DNA from: Robinsoniella peoriensis
GTDB taxonomy: Bacteria > Bacillota > Clostridia > Lachnospirales > Lachnospiraceae
Direction of reading: 5' to 3'
Assembly (NCBI RefSeq): GCF_000797495.1
Contig: NZ_JTGN01000005.1
Span: 117,104 to 181,103 of the forward strand
DNA: 64,000 nucleotides
This document shows, piece by piece, positions 45,776 through 57,600 of the stretch. Numbering within the stretch: position 1 is the stretch's first letter; every line of letters starts with the position of its first letter. The notes beneath the pieces were generated by a model. The model did not search any database. It saw only the letters and a program-made list of their open reading frames with translations, and was not told the DNA's origin. A program made the position numbers and the translations under genes.

Positions 45776-46677
45776 GAAGCTTGCGGTTTCTGGTACAGAG
45801 AAATATAGCTTTATTCTTAAATAACCGGATGAATATAATGCTGTCTTTTGCTTCCATACCGGTAGTAATCAGTCTGTATACTTTTTTTCTCAGAGATTTT
45901 CTGACTGATATGGTAAGCCAGACAGGGATCAGCCCGTTTTATGTACAGCAGTTAACCGACCGTATGATGTTTGCCGGTCTTTTGATTGTTATTAATACCA
46001 CCACTTGCTTTGGTATCATTCAGATTTGTGTCAATGACATGGGAACCGGCATACGAAAAGATTTTCTGGTTGCACCGGTTTCACCATTTTCTATTTTGTC
46101 CGGTTATTGGTTTACCAGTATGCTGGTTTCCTGCATTTTTACAGTGCTGACAGCTTTGGGCGGTGAAGTCTTTTTTTCATTTCAGTACAGCAGTACCCTG
46201 CCTGTGTTCAGACAGTTGAAAATTCTCATGATTATTATGTTTTCATCCTGTGTTAATTCGGGAATCCTATTGTGCTTTGCACACAAATTAAAAAGTACCA
46301 CTACATTTTCTACCTTTGCCAATCTTTATGGTACAGTAATAGGTTTTCTGGCTGGTGCCTATCTGCCTTATTATTTTTATCCGGCTTGGATGAAATCCAT
46401 ATTGCTGTGGTTTCCGCCCACTCAGCTGACCAGTATTATCAGACGGGAATACATAAGTATTGCAAATAATTGGGTAGAAAATGGGAACAACCCGGATTTT
46501 CTGGGAACGGTGTATCAGAATTTTGGTGTGGAATTAATTCATAACAGCCGAATTCTGTCCGTATTGCAGCAATGGTCCATACTGATATTGGCACTGGCTG
46601 TCATACTATCCTATTTATGGGTTTGCAGCTATGAGAGAGTTCCATGCAGTAATACAGGGAAGAGTTTTCATGATTGA
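45772..46677 (+). CDS. ABC-2 type permease
   Basis: 301 residues, about six membrane segments. The start at 45772 overlaps the ATPase stop (ATGA) and has GGAGAA upstream; the longer frame from 45673 lies inside the ATPase gene and is rejected. The ABC-2 core (ICVNDMGTGIRKDFLVAPVS; SGYWFTSMLV) is clear. Forms an exporter with the preceding ATPase. Confidence 0.88.
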   Translation: MRSLRFLVQRNIALFLNNRMNIMLSFASIPVVISLYTFFLRDFLTDMVSQTGISPFYVQQLTDRMMFAGLLIVINTTTCFGIIQICVNDMGTGIRKDFLVAPVSPFSILSGYWFTSMLVSCIFTVLTALGGEVFFSFQYSSTLPVFRQLKILMIIMFSSCVNSGILLCFAHKLKSTTTFSTFANLYGTVIGFLAGAYLPYYFYPAWMKSILLWFPPTQLTSIIRREYISIANNWVENGNNPDFLGTVYQNFGVELIHNSRILSVLQQWSILILALAVILSYLWVCSYERVPCSNTGKSFHD

Positions 46678-46904
46678 TTATGCAGTAATTTTTCCAATTC
46701 AATACCCAGGCTGTTTTTCATAATTTCTAATTCTTTGTTACTGGGCCGGTTATTATCGGAATACATTTTATCGTGAGGCAGCAGCCAGACAGGGCCTTTA
46801 TTCGGGGTATCTCCTGAAACCCTTGGGAATATATGCCAATGTAAAAACAGGGATAACGGCAGCAGGCTTATGGGCTGCGATATACAGCTGTGAACGGATA
46901 TCAC
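46668..46904 (-). pseudogene. Remnant of a HIT-family protein
   Basis: Contains the histidine-triad-like LHWHIFPRVSGD and the family tail (NKGPVWLLPHDKMYSD) but lacks about 70 N-terminal residues including the first nucleotide-binding half; no ribosome site. Overlaps the 3' end of the ABC permease on the other strand. Dead fragment. Confidence 0.65.
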
Positions 46905-47128
46905 TCCTGTTAATTCAATTATATAGGGTAGTTACGTTACGATGAAGTCAAAGCTTTCTGGAAATGAATGGACTGAGGATAAGTACAACAATTGCATTTA
47001 AGTATCGCTTACATTATAATATTGTTAAATACCACAAATATGGGCTGCATCAGACCATCACAGCAAGGATCAGTCTTTTAGATGCATGATGCAGACATAC
47101 ACAAAGCCTATATAAGGAGAGCAAAGAT

Positions 47129-47839
47129 ATGAAATATTTTGGAAATGGATTAAGCGAATTGCATAAAGAACTTAACAGCATGATTCGTAAGCCGGATAAG
47201 ATCCAACAGGCAAAGGATATTTTCCTAAAGCTCCATGGGAAGCTGCACGAGTCTAAAGTATCAGATGGAACACACAATGAAGTGGACGAGCTGGTCAGAG
47301 ACCTGGAAGATGAGGAATATTCTATTATGCCGACGAGCAGGGATGAGACAATTGCATGGGTTTTATGGCATATAGCAAGGATTGAGGATTTAACCATGAA
47401 TATACTTATTGCCGACGGCAATCAGGTATTTGATGATCGGTGGAAAACGAGATTGAATACTACGGTCACCGATACGGGAAATGCACTGACAGATGAAGAA
47501 ATCATATGTTTAAGCAAAAGTTTAAATATTCCCGAACTGTTAAACTACAGAAATGAAGTTGGAAGGAGAACCAGAGAAATTGTTCAAAATCTCTTAGCCG
47601 AAGATATGAAAAGAAATGTTTCACAGCAGGGGTTAGACCGGATTTTGTCGGAAGGAGGCATTACACAACAGGAAGATTCTATATGGCTTCTGGATTTTTG
47701 GGGTAAAAAGGATGTGGCAGGGCTTTTATTAATGCCTCCGACCAGACATGTAATAATGCATCTGAATGATTGCTGCAAATGGAAATCCGTGATCCGGACG
47801 AAAAAGAAAACCAGAGATGTAAGCGAGCATCTGCAATAG
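47129..47839 (+). CDS. DinB/YfiT superfamily protein
   Basis: 236 residues, helical. WVLWHIARIEDLTMN and PTRHVIMHLNDCC supply two histidine motifs typical of the DinB four-helix metal-binding fold, known for thiol S-transferases and uncharacterised stress proteins. AAGGAG lies ahead of the ATG. No partner gene; it ends at a terminator shared with the convergent regulator. Confidence 0.78.
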   Translation: MKYFGNGLSELHKELNSMIRKPDKIQQAKDIFLKLHGKLHESKVSDGTHNEVDELVRDLEDEEYSIMPTSRDETIAWVLWHIARIEDLTMNILIADGNQVFDDRWKTRLNTTVTDTGNALTDEEIICLSKSLNIPELLNYRNEVGRRTREIVQNLLAEDMKRNVSQQGLDRILSEGGITQQEDSIWLLDFWGKKDVAGLLLMPPTRHVIMHLNDCCKWKSVIRTKKKTRDVSEHLQ

Positions 47840-47856
47840 ATCACCAGGGTATAGCA

Positions 47857-47890
47857 ACAGCTTCAGGAAATTAATCCTGAGGCTGTATTT
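47857..47890. terminator. Terminator between convergent genes
   Basis: ACAGCTTCAGGA with TCCTGAGGCTGT (12 positions, one mismatch), loop AATTAA, tail ATTTGATT. Confidence 0.7.
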
Positions 47891-47910
47891 GATTAGATTT
47901 TAATGAAGTC

Positions 47911-49452
47911 CTATTTCACATCCTGATATTTAATCCGGTATTCTGAAGGAGAAATCCCCATAATCTGCTTAAATGCTTTACTGAAATAAAACTGGTTGGA
48001 ATATCCGCATAATTCCGCCACTTCACGGATGGACATGGTGGAAGAGAGAAAGTAATGGCATGCCTGTTCTATCCGGTATTTTGTTAAATATTCGATTGGC
48101 GGGATACCTTCCTGTTTCTTGAATATCCTGCTGAGGTAAGCGGGAGTAATCGAAAATTTTGTGGCAATATTGTGTATATTGATTTCCTGGGAATAGTGTG
48201 AGTGGATATATGCCTTAATTTTATCAATAAATTGTGAAGAGTCAGAATTTATTTCCATATTCATCAGCGTATTTTTACAGGCTTGTTCAAATAAAAACAG
48301 CAGGGAATCGGTAAGGTCGGTATATCCCTTGGAGGTAGAGAGGTATTCTTCTATTTCCAGAGCGTAATTAGTGAACAATTTATGATCGGTATAATCAAAT
48401 ATATAATATAAAATCTTTTTCAGGCATTCATCCAATTGCTTTTGTGTTATCTTATCTTTGTCACATAAATGTAAAAAAACTTTCAAATGGTTTAGAAAAG
48501 AGGGGAGATTCTTATTCTGTATGTCCAATTTGAATTTCTTTTCCGTTGAATCATCCAGAATTTGGCGGAACTCGGTTCCATTTTCCAGAAAATCTTTTTG
48601 ATAAAGGATGGAGGAATGGCCGAATATCAGATGATTGGCTATCTGGGTCCGCATCAGGGTATGTTTGCTCCGGATATCTGACAGGTCGCAGGTTCTTGAA
48701 CTGAGACACATTGTAACCGGATAGCCGGAAGGTTTTAAAATGTCCATCAGCCCCAGAAGTAAATTTTTTATCTTTGTAGTATTATTTTGTTTCAGGGAAA
48801 CTAACAGGAATTTTTCATTTCTGGTAACCCCGTCCAATAAATATACAGTATCATGATTACCCAGGTAATTATGCTGTAAATCTGCGGCAGATAATTGAGA
48901 AAGGGCTTCCTCAGAGGGATAAATATCATGCAGCGTAAGTGAGGAGTAGGATCCGACGTTAATCAGGATGCCGTAATAAACAGCCGGTTCCAGTTTCTGT
49001 AATTCCTGACTGGAAAGTGAGCCCTTATAATTATGCAGCAGGGAATTCAACATGGAGTGTATGTTTTCTTTTTTTGATGTCTGGATTTTCTCCGACAAGG
49101 TATTCAGTGTGTAGTGTAAATCTTCCACAGAGACTGGCTTTAACAGGTAATCATCTACCCCCAGTTTCATTGACTGCCTGGCATATTCAAAATCTTTATA
49201 TCCGCTTAAAATAACCGTATAAACGGGGATATCATTTTCTTTTAGGTTTTGAATCAGATCCAGTCCGGATGCAATCGGCATACGGATATCCGTAAATAAA
49301 ATATCAGGCGACAGATCGTATATTTTTTGGTAGGCTTCCTGGCCATTGAGTGCAGTACCTACAATCTCAATGTCAGCAGAAGCTTTTTTCAGTTTTGCGC
49401 ATAAATCTTTTTGAATCAACAGCTGGTCTTCAGCTACAAATACTTTAATCAT
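47911..49452 (-). CDS. YesN-type response regulator with AraC DNA-binding domain
   Basis: 513 residues. Receiver at 1-120 with phosphorylation site D55 in LFTDIRMP and acid pair near the start (AEDQ); a middle region of about 270 residues; C-terminal double AraC helix-turn-helix (IHNIATKFSITPAYLSRIFK and IREVAELCGYSNQFYFSKAF). It overlaps the kinase gene by eight bases. Such pairs control carbohydrate genes beside them, here the secreted glycosidase and the importer. The shared promoter motif at 51385 and 58315 is the candidate target. Confidence 0.93.
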   Translation of the reverse strand: MIKVFVAEDQLLIQKDLCAKLKKASADIEIVGTALNGQEAYQKIYDLSPDILFTDIRMPIASGLDLIQNLKENDIPVYTVILSGYKDFEYARQSMKLGVDDYLLKPVSVEDLHYTLNTLSEKIQTSKKENIHSMLNSLLHNYKGSLSSQELQKLEPAVYYGILINVGSYSSLTLHDIYPSEEALSQLSAADLQHNYLGNHDTVYLLDGVTRNEKFLLVSLKQNNTTKIKNLLLGLMDILKPSGYPVTMCLSSRTCDLSDIRSKHTLMRTQIANHLIFGHSSILYQKDFLENGTEFRQILDDSTEKKFKLDIQNKNLPSFLNHLKVFLHLCDKDKITQKQLDECLKKILYYIFDYTDHKLFTNYALEIEEYLSTSKGYTDLTDSLLFLFEQACKNTLMNMEINSDSSQFIDKIKAYIHSHYSQEINIHNIATKFSITPAYLSRIFKKQEGIPPIEYLTKYRIEQACHYFLSSTMSIREVAELCGYSNQFYFSKAFKQIMGISPSEYRIKYQDVK

Positions 49453-51250
49453 CCGGGAGTACTCCTTTCATTGTAATTCTGCTTCCGGGAGAAAGGTTCG
49501 AAACAGTAAAATCGAATTTACATGAAAAATGTGCATATAAACGTGCAAAAGTGTTGTAAAGTCCTAAACCATCTATTTCAATATCTTTGTAAGAAAAATT
49601 ACGGTCCAAGAGGGTGGTTTCTTTGAATACCTGAAGTTCTTTTAGAACATCATCCGGAAATCCCTGACCGTTGTCTTCCACAATAATAATCCATTGTTTC
49701 TGACTGATATAAAATTGCAGTGAAATCTTCCAGGGAGGAGCGGAGCATTCAAAAGCATGTTTAAAACAATTCTCTACAAAGGGCTGGATTGTCAGCTTGG
49801 GAATACGAAGGTCATAAAGGCTGGAATCAATTTGAAGTTCATAGCTTGAATTTCCATCATTAGAGATCTTCATAAACTCCAGATAATTTTTGGTGTGGTT
49901 AATTTCTTCTATTAATGGTACAATCTGTTCTTTGGATGTAATATAGCGCATCATGGAGGAGAAGCCCTGACACATCCTGGTGGTAACTTCACTGCCGTAC
50001 ACCTCACTTGCTGCGCTGATTGCGTTTAAGGCATTGTATAAAAAATGAGGATTTATCTGAGCCTGCAAAGCTGTGAGATTCGCGTTGCTTTCCCTGATCT
50101 GCAGTTCATAATTTTGGGCGATGGACTGTTCCAGCCGCTTTAGCATGTGATTGAAAGACGTATTAATGATTTCAAATTCATCAAAGATATCCTCCGGCAG
50201 ATCCAGGCAGGTATCCTGGTCTAACTGCAGGTTATCAATATGGTTAATCAGCTGCTTTAGTGGTTTCGTTACAACGGATAGTATAATAAACATAATAATT
50301 AATGCAGCCAGAAGCACAAGCAGAACCGTAAAGACAGTCGTTGCAATATACGAGATATTCTGTGACTGCATTGTTTTGTTATTTGAAATCAATACTGTCG
50401 TAAAAGGTGTAAGACTGCTTCCGGATGAATTGTAAGAATAGCTGTTGGCGAAATTATCTGTCTTACCGTTTTTTATATTTTCTAATACAGAAGCCAGCTG
50501 TTCGTCAGTAATGACATATTCGTCCTGCTCATATGGATAAATGATATTATATTCGGAATCCAGAATTAATATTTCTTTTTCATTAGAAAACGTATTCTGT
50601 GTACAAATATCAGCCAATACACTGTAAGGTACCTGTATCTCTACCATAGTATCCCGGGTGATGGAGTTATCAGAGAAATTCTTACATACCGAAAGAACGG
50701 TTCTGGAAGAGCTGTTCCAGTCATTTAAATGTGGACCGTAATACAGCGCGGAAGCATTTGCTTCCGTCAATAATTCGATAGCTCTGTTTTCTGCCAGGGT
50801 TGCCGAGATCAGTTCCCGGTCGCTCAGATAAATTCCGGTATAGTAAAAATAGCCGCATTCGCGGTTATATAACATGACGTTGGAGATAATGGGAGAAAAC
50901 ATCATATTTATCAGTGTCTTCTGTATAATCCGCTCCTCTGAAAGCTGTTCCATATATTCCCTGGAAGTATGTTCAGCCCCGGCAGTGTTCAGGGAAGAAA
51001 TAATCTGTTTCAGAGAATCATTTTTTGTGATTGAAGTTGCGGCGATATTCATTTGCTCATAGAGGGAATCTACCTGAGCGGAAACCCGGTCTAAAACAAT
51101 CTGGGATGAAGATATTTCAGTAGATTTTGCATTTCGGATAGCGGTGGTGGAAAAGAGTAGAGATACTATTAGTGCAAGACAGATGAAAAGGCTGCCTACA
51201 GAAAAAAATAGTCTTAATTTAAATTTTCCTTTTGTTTTATGTTTGATCAT
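49445..51250 (-). CDS. YesM-type sensor histidine kinase
   Basis: 601 residues. One membrane segment near 18-38, an extracellular sensor of about 260 residues, a second membrane segment near 300-325, HAMP, then a His_kinase domain with INPHFLYNALNA (phospho-accepting His) and HATPase (FVENCFKHAFE; VEDNGQGFP; DGLGLYN). It likely senses a sugar or an associated surface signal outside the cell. Its ATG has no good ribosome site. Divergent from the glycosidase with a 371-base spacer. Confidence 0.93.
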   Translation of the reverse strand: MIKHKTKGKFKLRLFFSVGSLFICLALIVSLLFSTTAIRNAKSTEISSSQIVLDRVSAQVDSLYEQMNIAATSITKNDSLKQIISSLNTAGAEHTSREYMEQLSEERIIQKTLINMMFSPIISNVMLYNRECGYFYYTGIYLSDRELISATLAENRAIELLTEANASALYYGPHLNDWNSSSRTVLSVCKNFSDNSITRDTMVEIQVPYSVLADICTQNTFSNEKEILILDSEYNIIYPYEQDEYVITDEQLASVLENIKNGKTDNFANSYSYNSSGSSLTPFTTVLISNNKTMQSQNISYIATTVFTVLLVLLAALIIMFIILSVVTKPLKQLINHIDNLQLDQDTCLDLPEDIFDEFEIINTSFNHMLKRLEQSIAQNYELQIRESNANLTALQAQINPHFLYNALNAISAASEVYGSEVTTRMCQGFSSMMRYITSKEQIVPLIEEINHTKNYLEFMKISNDGNSSYELQIDSSLYDLRIPKLTIQPFVENCFKHAFECSAPPWKISLQFYISQKQWIIIVEDNGQGFPDDVLKELQVFKETTLLDRNFSYKDIEIDGLGLYNTFARLYAHFSCKFDFTVSNLSPGSRITMKGVLPDD

Positions 51251-51622
51251 TCATATACGCGCATACAGTAAGCTTTCAACTGTGAGAACAGTTCATCATC
51301 TTAACGTATTTCCTTTCCTTTGTATAGTTCCTGGAAGTTCATTATAACAAAGTTTTCTTTCAAAAAACAGTAAAATAGTTATATGTCAAAAAATTATAAA
51401 GCAGGTTGACAAAAAAGTACATACCAAATGTGTTGCAGGATTCTTATAATGATAACCATGGAGTTGCCGGTAAATGGCAGAAAAGGGGGTGCTATTGTTT
51501 TGAAAGCCGTAAAATTGAGAAGCTGACAGAGTTTGAAAGAAAGTCGCTTTCAAACTACTAATTAAGGAATAGCATAAGCCAGCCTGCGCTATTCAGGGGT
51601 ATAATCATGGAAGGAGAAACAA
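51251..51622. promoter_or_regulatory. Divergent control region with activator-type promoter of the glycosidase gene
   Basis: GTCAAAAAA starts at 51385, GACAAAAAA at 51408, CCAAA at 51424 and TATAAT at 51445-51450; the same order and spacing occurs at 58315-58380. No good -35 hexamer sits 17 bases from the TATAAT, which fits an activator-dependent promoter. A hairpin with ten-base arms AGTTTGAAAG and CTTTCAAACT lies at 51530-51556 in the untranslated leader. Confidence 0.65.
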
Positions 51623-54600
51623 ATGAAAAGGAAGATAGGAAAAAGATTATTATCGATGTTATTAAGTACAAGCATGCTGTTTGGAACTGTACTTCCGGCA
51701 GCAGCAGCAGAGCCTGGGAAAGAGCCCAAAACCGGAAATGCACAGATCGTGGTGGATTACAATACCAGTATAGGGACAGGAAACCCGATGATCTTTGGGG
51801 GACTTGGTACGCCAGCCGCAGAAAGTAATGCATGGAAAAGCCTGACACAGGAAACAGGATTAAAAGTAATGGGAGTAGATGTAGATCTGTCTAAATTATT
51901 CCCGGAAGGTACCGATGCGGACTCTGAGGTACTGGAGTCTTATACTCATGTAGCGGGAGGTATTCTTACAAGAATAAAGGGTGCAGGTATCAAAGCTTTT
52001 ATAACTTTTGACAAGCTGCCGTCATGGTATCAGAGTACCCCGGACAAGGCAGGTGCATTTGCTGCAATGGTAGAGACCTTTCTAAGTGCCGCAAAACCAG
52101 ATTATGAAGAAAGCATTGGATACGTGGAGTTAAAACCGGATACCGCTCTTAGCGCTGAGGATTTTACGAATTCTTATTATCAGGCTGCTGCAAAGGTTAG
52201 GAGTATACTTCCACAGGTACAGATCGGAGGAATGGGGTATGAACTGAAGGATAAAAATGATTCCCTCAGCACAGCGCCCAATGTGAAGGCAGTACTGAAT
52301 GCCTATGCAGACCATGACCAGTCGCTCCTACAGTTTGTATCCTTCAAAGCATATGGTGCAGATCCTACGACGGATTGGAAAAATGATGTTTTCGGAGAAT
52401 TCAAACCCGGAAGAAAAGCAGTCAGGGCAGCGCTTCACAATGCAGACATGCCGCTTTTTCTCACCGGATGGTCATCTATGGCAAAAGAGGCAGACAGCCC
52501 AGATGGTACCATCACCGGTGCAGATGGAATCAAGTACCATTCTCTGGCATTATTTAAGGCAATGCGTGACGGATGGGACATGGTTTTGTTCGACGGGTCT
52601 GTAGATGCCCGGACAAATGCCGGAAGTTATATGTACACGGAAGCTGACGGAGCCGTAACCCTGAATCCATTTGCGAAAGCATATACACTGCTGAGCAGTC
52701 AGATGGGACTGGGGGAAGGAGAATTTAAAGTTGTTTCCACTGATATGGGCAGCAGCTGGCCGGTGGATGATTCCATAGCAATGGTAAATTCCAAAAATGA
52801 GGCAATGATGCTGTTAACAAATTTCGGAGACCAGCAAAAGCAGAATGTGAGTATTGAGCTGCGCAACGTGCCTTACGAAGACGGCACTGTCACATTAAAA
52901 GGCTATGCGGCTAACACTGGTACGGAAGTTTCGAAAGAAGTTATATCGATACCGGATCTTGAGGTACACAATGGAATTATTACGGCATCTATTCCGATAA
53001 TACCGGCAAAATCAGCCATGGGACTGGTAGTGACAGGCGGAACAGACAGAACCCTGCCGGCGCAGGAAATGTATGAATTTGAGAGCCAGGATAATCACTT
53101 TGGGGGCAATACGGAAATTTCCTGGACTACAGGGGCTTCTTTTAACCGTACAGTAAAAGGGTTTGGAGGAGCGGATAACTTTGTTACGCTGCGCAAGGTC
53201 GCGGCAGACGGATCGGGTACCTATAAGGCACACTTATACGCATCACCTTCCGGAAACGTCAGCGGTACCAAAGTAAGTGTCAACGGTGGAGAGCCCATGG
53301 ACATTGATGTCTCGGGCATTTCATTAACAAAGGATGTTTCATTTGATATTTCTTTGGAGGGCGGAAATCAGAATACCATTAAATTTTATACGGAATCCGG
53401 GGATTTACGGCCTGACAAATTAGTTTTAGAATCGGGAGATGTTGCATTATCAATCGGAATCCAGAATCTGAATGCATTGGAAAAAGATGGGGATGCATAT
53501 GTTCTTCCAAAAGTAAAGCAGGATTTTGTGATTGACGCAAGAATTTTCCCTGCTTCCTCTGCAGCAGGAAAAACGCTGGAATATACATCTTCTGACAGCA
53601 GCGTGGTATCCGTAAATGAAAATGGACTGCTTACCCCTAACAAGGAAGGGAAGGCTGAAATTACGGTATCTGTCAAAGGGGAGGCAGTTTCATCTTCTTT
53701 TGAAATCATCGTTAAAAATTCAGTTGCTTCCGTATCGGTATCACCGAAGGCATTGACACTGAAACAGGGGGAAAGCCAGACGCTTACGGCTTCCATTGTA
53801 CCGTCAGATGCCGCGAACAAAAATATATCCTGGGAATCTTCACGACCGGATATTGCCAGCGTAACACCTGGGGCAGACGGGACAGCGCTTGTCACGGCAG
53901 CAGGGGAAACTGGTGCTTCTGTTATAATGGTTATTACCCAGGATGGAAATAAAAGAGATACGGCAGCGGTTACTGTGGTAGAACCGGCAGAAGGGGGAAC
54001 CGTAACCATTGACTATGGGAATACCATTGCTGCCGGCTCACCGAAGATATTCGGGGTAACGCATTATCCCAGCCTTGACGGGAAAGATTCTGACATCGGA
54101 GATCATTCTAAGGTATGGCCAATGCTGACAAATGAAGCCGGAGTTCGGTTCATGAGAGCAGATGCGCGTCTCCAGGAAATTCTTCCTGTCTGGACAAAAA
54201 CTCCGGATACAAATTGGGCACCGGCAGACGGAACCCAGGGATCTGACCAGCCATCTTATGTGCGGTCTGATTACTATTATGTTCCAACACCCGACGGGAC
54301 CGGAGAAAACAGATTCACTCTGGAGGGCTATCGGGCGGATATGGATTACTATAATGAGCGGGGCGAATATCTGAACGGGCTGTCTAATCCTGCGAACTGG
54401 AATACAGGCAGACTTCTGCGCTGGGTAAGAGAGGCAAAAACCCAGGGATATGAGGTGATGGCTATGACTTTCCAGATCCCGGAATGGCTGTCGGCAGGAG
54501 TAGTAACCGGAACTGCACATACGGAAAAAGTATGCAATGGTGCACCGAAGGATTGGGAAGTTTACAGGGATATTATTAAGAAAGTATATCTCATGTTAAA

Positions 54601-57600
54601 AGCAGAGGGAATTGACAGTTACGAATTCTTAAATGAACCTCATTGGTATGTACCCCAGGGAGGCGATCAGCGGGATCCGGAGGGGAATGCATATCCGGCT
54701 GGCAACAGACAGAACCTGATTGCCGCAGATCAGTTCTATCAGGCAATCGATGCCATCTATGAAGCAGAAGGCGGCAGCAAGCCGGAAGTTAAAATGGGCG
54801 GAGGTGCAGATGACAGCTGGGGAGGCGATTATGGAGTACTTGGAACAATTCTTTCAAAAAAGTATGAAAAATGGTTTGACAGAATAGATTTTGTTTCTAT
54901 TCATAAATATGGAGAACGTCCGGCGAACCAGGATACCGGTAATCAGGGGGCGAATTCCAGAAATGCAAAGTATTGGTTAAGAAATAAGCTGGGAAGAGAA
55001 ATACCCCTTTATTTAAATGAGTATAATGTCAGCACAGGCCAGCCTGCCAATGAAACTTATGGATACAAGAGCACAGGCTGGCATGCCAAAAACCTTATTG
55101 ATATGATGACAGATCAATATGAGGGCGGAGGATATTACACCTGCTATCCGGCTGACGTACCAATGGATGATTATGAAGCCAGTTCCGGATGGATCGAACG
55201 GGGCAAAGGAATGTATACCTGGAATGCGGGGGAACCGTATCTTGCAAACTTTACAAAAACCTGGGGTATGCTTTCGGTTAATCTGGGACTGGGTAAAGGG
55301 TATTTTGACGTAAAATCCAGTTCAATTCAGGGAGGCATGACACAAAGCGTGGGTGCCGTAAATGCAGACGGAACTCCCGTAGCACTTATTAATAACTATA
55401 CGGCAACCGCTTATGACCGTACCAAAGTGATTATGAAAAATGTTCCTTTTGAAGCAGGAGCAGAAGTGACAGCAAAAATATATCCTTATACGTATGATTC
55501 GGATATCAGCCATTTTGAATCACAGACAATAATGGTATCCGAAGATGGTACGGCAGAAGTTATTGTTCCTGTAATTGACGGATATGGTACGGCAGGCATT
55601 CTTCTGGAAGGAGAAATCACGGCAAAACCGGATGTAACCTATGAATTTGAGTCCTATAAAAATAATCTGAACGGGACGGCAAAAATCATGGAACAGTCTG
55701 GAATGTCTAATGGAAGATATGTAGAACAGATGAACGGCATAGAAAATGCTGTGGAAATTCCGGTAAACAGTAAAAACACAGTAAATGCGATTATGGAAGT
55801 GAGTTATTCCGGTTCCGGAAATCTGACTTACATTCTGGATGGACAGGAAAAGAGCTTACCGCTGCCGGATGGAAGCAATACAGTGAATTTCGAAGTGAAT
55901 CTTAAGGAAGGCATAAACAGGCTGCAATTCTTCACAGATAAGACCGATATCCGTATGGATAAACTGGTTAAACAGGAAATAAACAAAGAAGAGCTGCAAA
56001 AGCTGGTTAACAGAGAATTTAATCCGGATGGGTATACAGAAAAAAGCTGGAAGGTATATGAAGAAGCAAAAGCTGGTGCCCAGGCAGTACTGGATAGGGA
56101 AAATGTGTCCATTGGAGAGGTAGAAGCTGCTTACATAAAATTGTCGGATGCCATTGATGCCCTGGTGGCTATGGTGGATTTATCTGCACTAATTACAGAG
56201 GCAGAAGCAATAGATGCAGGGATGTACACAACAGAGTCATGGATCACATTTGCGAAAGCACTGACGGATGCAAAAGAGGTGCTGGCACAGTCTGATGTAT
56301 CACAGGAAAGTCAGGTTGAAGCATATTATCAGTTACAGGGAGCGATGAAAGCCCTTATAAAGCTGCCGTCCGGAACGGAGAATATGCTTTCCGGGAAAGA
56401 GGCTGTGACCAACTCTGCAATGGAAATTGAGAACCCGGGAAATGCCACAGATGGAAACCTTTCGTGCTCTTATGATGACCCCTTTATCCAGATTGCGGCG
56501 CTTGGAGAAGATAATGGCAATCCGGAAACCTGGGAACCGGTTTATCTGCAGTATGATCTGGGCACAGAGCGCCAGATTGACAAAATGGATATTTACCGCA
56601 CCTATTACGCGGATGGGAATGTGGATATCCGCTGGTTAGACTGCCTTGTAGAAGTAAGCTCAGATCCGGAATTTCCGGAAGAAGCAGTTCAGGTTTTATT
56701 TGGACCGGAAGACGTTGTTTCAAAACCATTTCAGGAAACACCTCAGGAAATTGTTCCGGATGCACCGGTAACTGCCCGCTATATCCGCATTTACGGAAAA
56801 GGCCATACCTGCAGCTGGGGCAGCAGTAATAAGATAAATATCTCAGAAGTAGAAGTATTTGGAAGCGGTGCCGCGGATGCATCTGTATTAGAAGCAATGA
56901 TTGCACAAGCAGAACAGCTGCAGGAGGCAGATTATACTTCAGATAGCTTTGGCAGATTTTTGGCGGAACTGCAGCGGATTAAGGAGATCCTGGGAAAACC
57001 GGATCTGAATCAGGCAATGGTCAACCAGGCAGCAGCAGATCTGGGCTGTATCATGGAACAATTAGTGAAAAAAGCGGACTTTTCTTCATTAAATGCTGCA
57101 ATTGATCAGGCAAGGCAGTTAGCAGAAATCCATTACACACAAGCCAGCTATCAGGCATTGGCAGCGGCACTTGAAGCAGCGGAAAGGATTGCTGCAGATG
57201 AGCTGTCTGCACAGGCAGCTATCGACCAGGCGGAGGCAGACTTACGGGATGCGGTGGAAAGATTAGTTCCAAAAGCAGATTTTACCGCCCTGAACAACCT
57301 GATAGAAGAAGCAAATAGCAAAATAGAAACAGATTATACCCAAATCAGCTATCAGGAAATGAGAAAAGCATTGGAAGCGGCAAAGAAGACTGCTGCCGAT
57401 GAATCCGCTGCGCAATCAGCGGTAGATGAGGCGGCAGCAGGGCTTAAAAAAGCAATGGACGAGCTGGTCTTAGTGCCTAAAACAGACTTTACGAAGTTAA
57501 ATGCTGTAATTGACCAGGCGAAACGGCTGATAAAAGCAGATTATACGGAAGCAAGTTACCAGGCAGTGGCAAATGCACTGAAAAATGCAGAAAGGATTGC

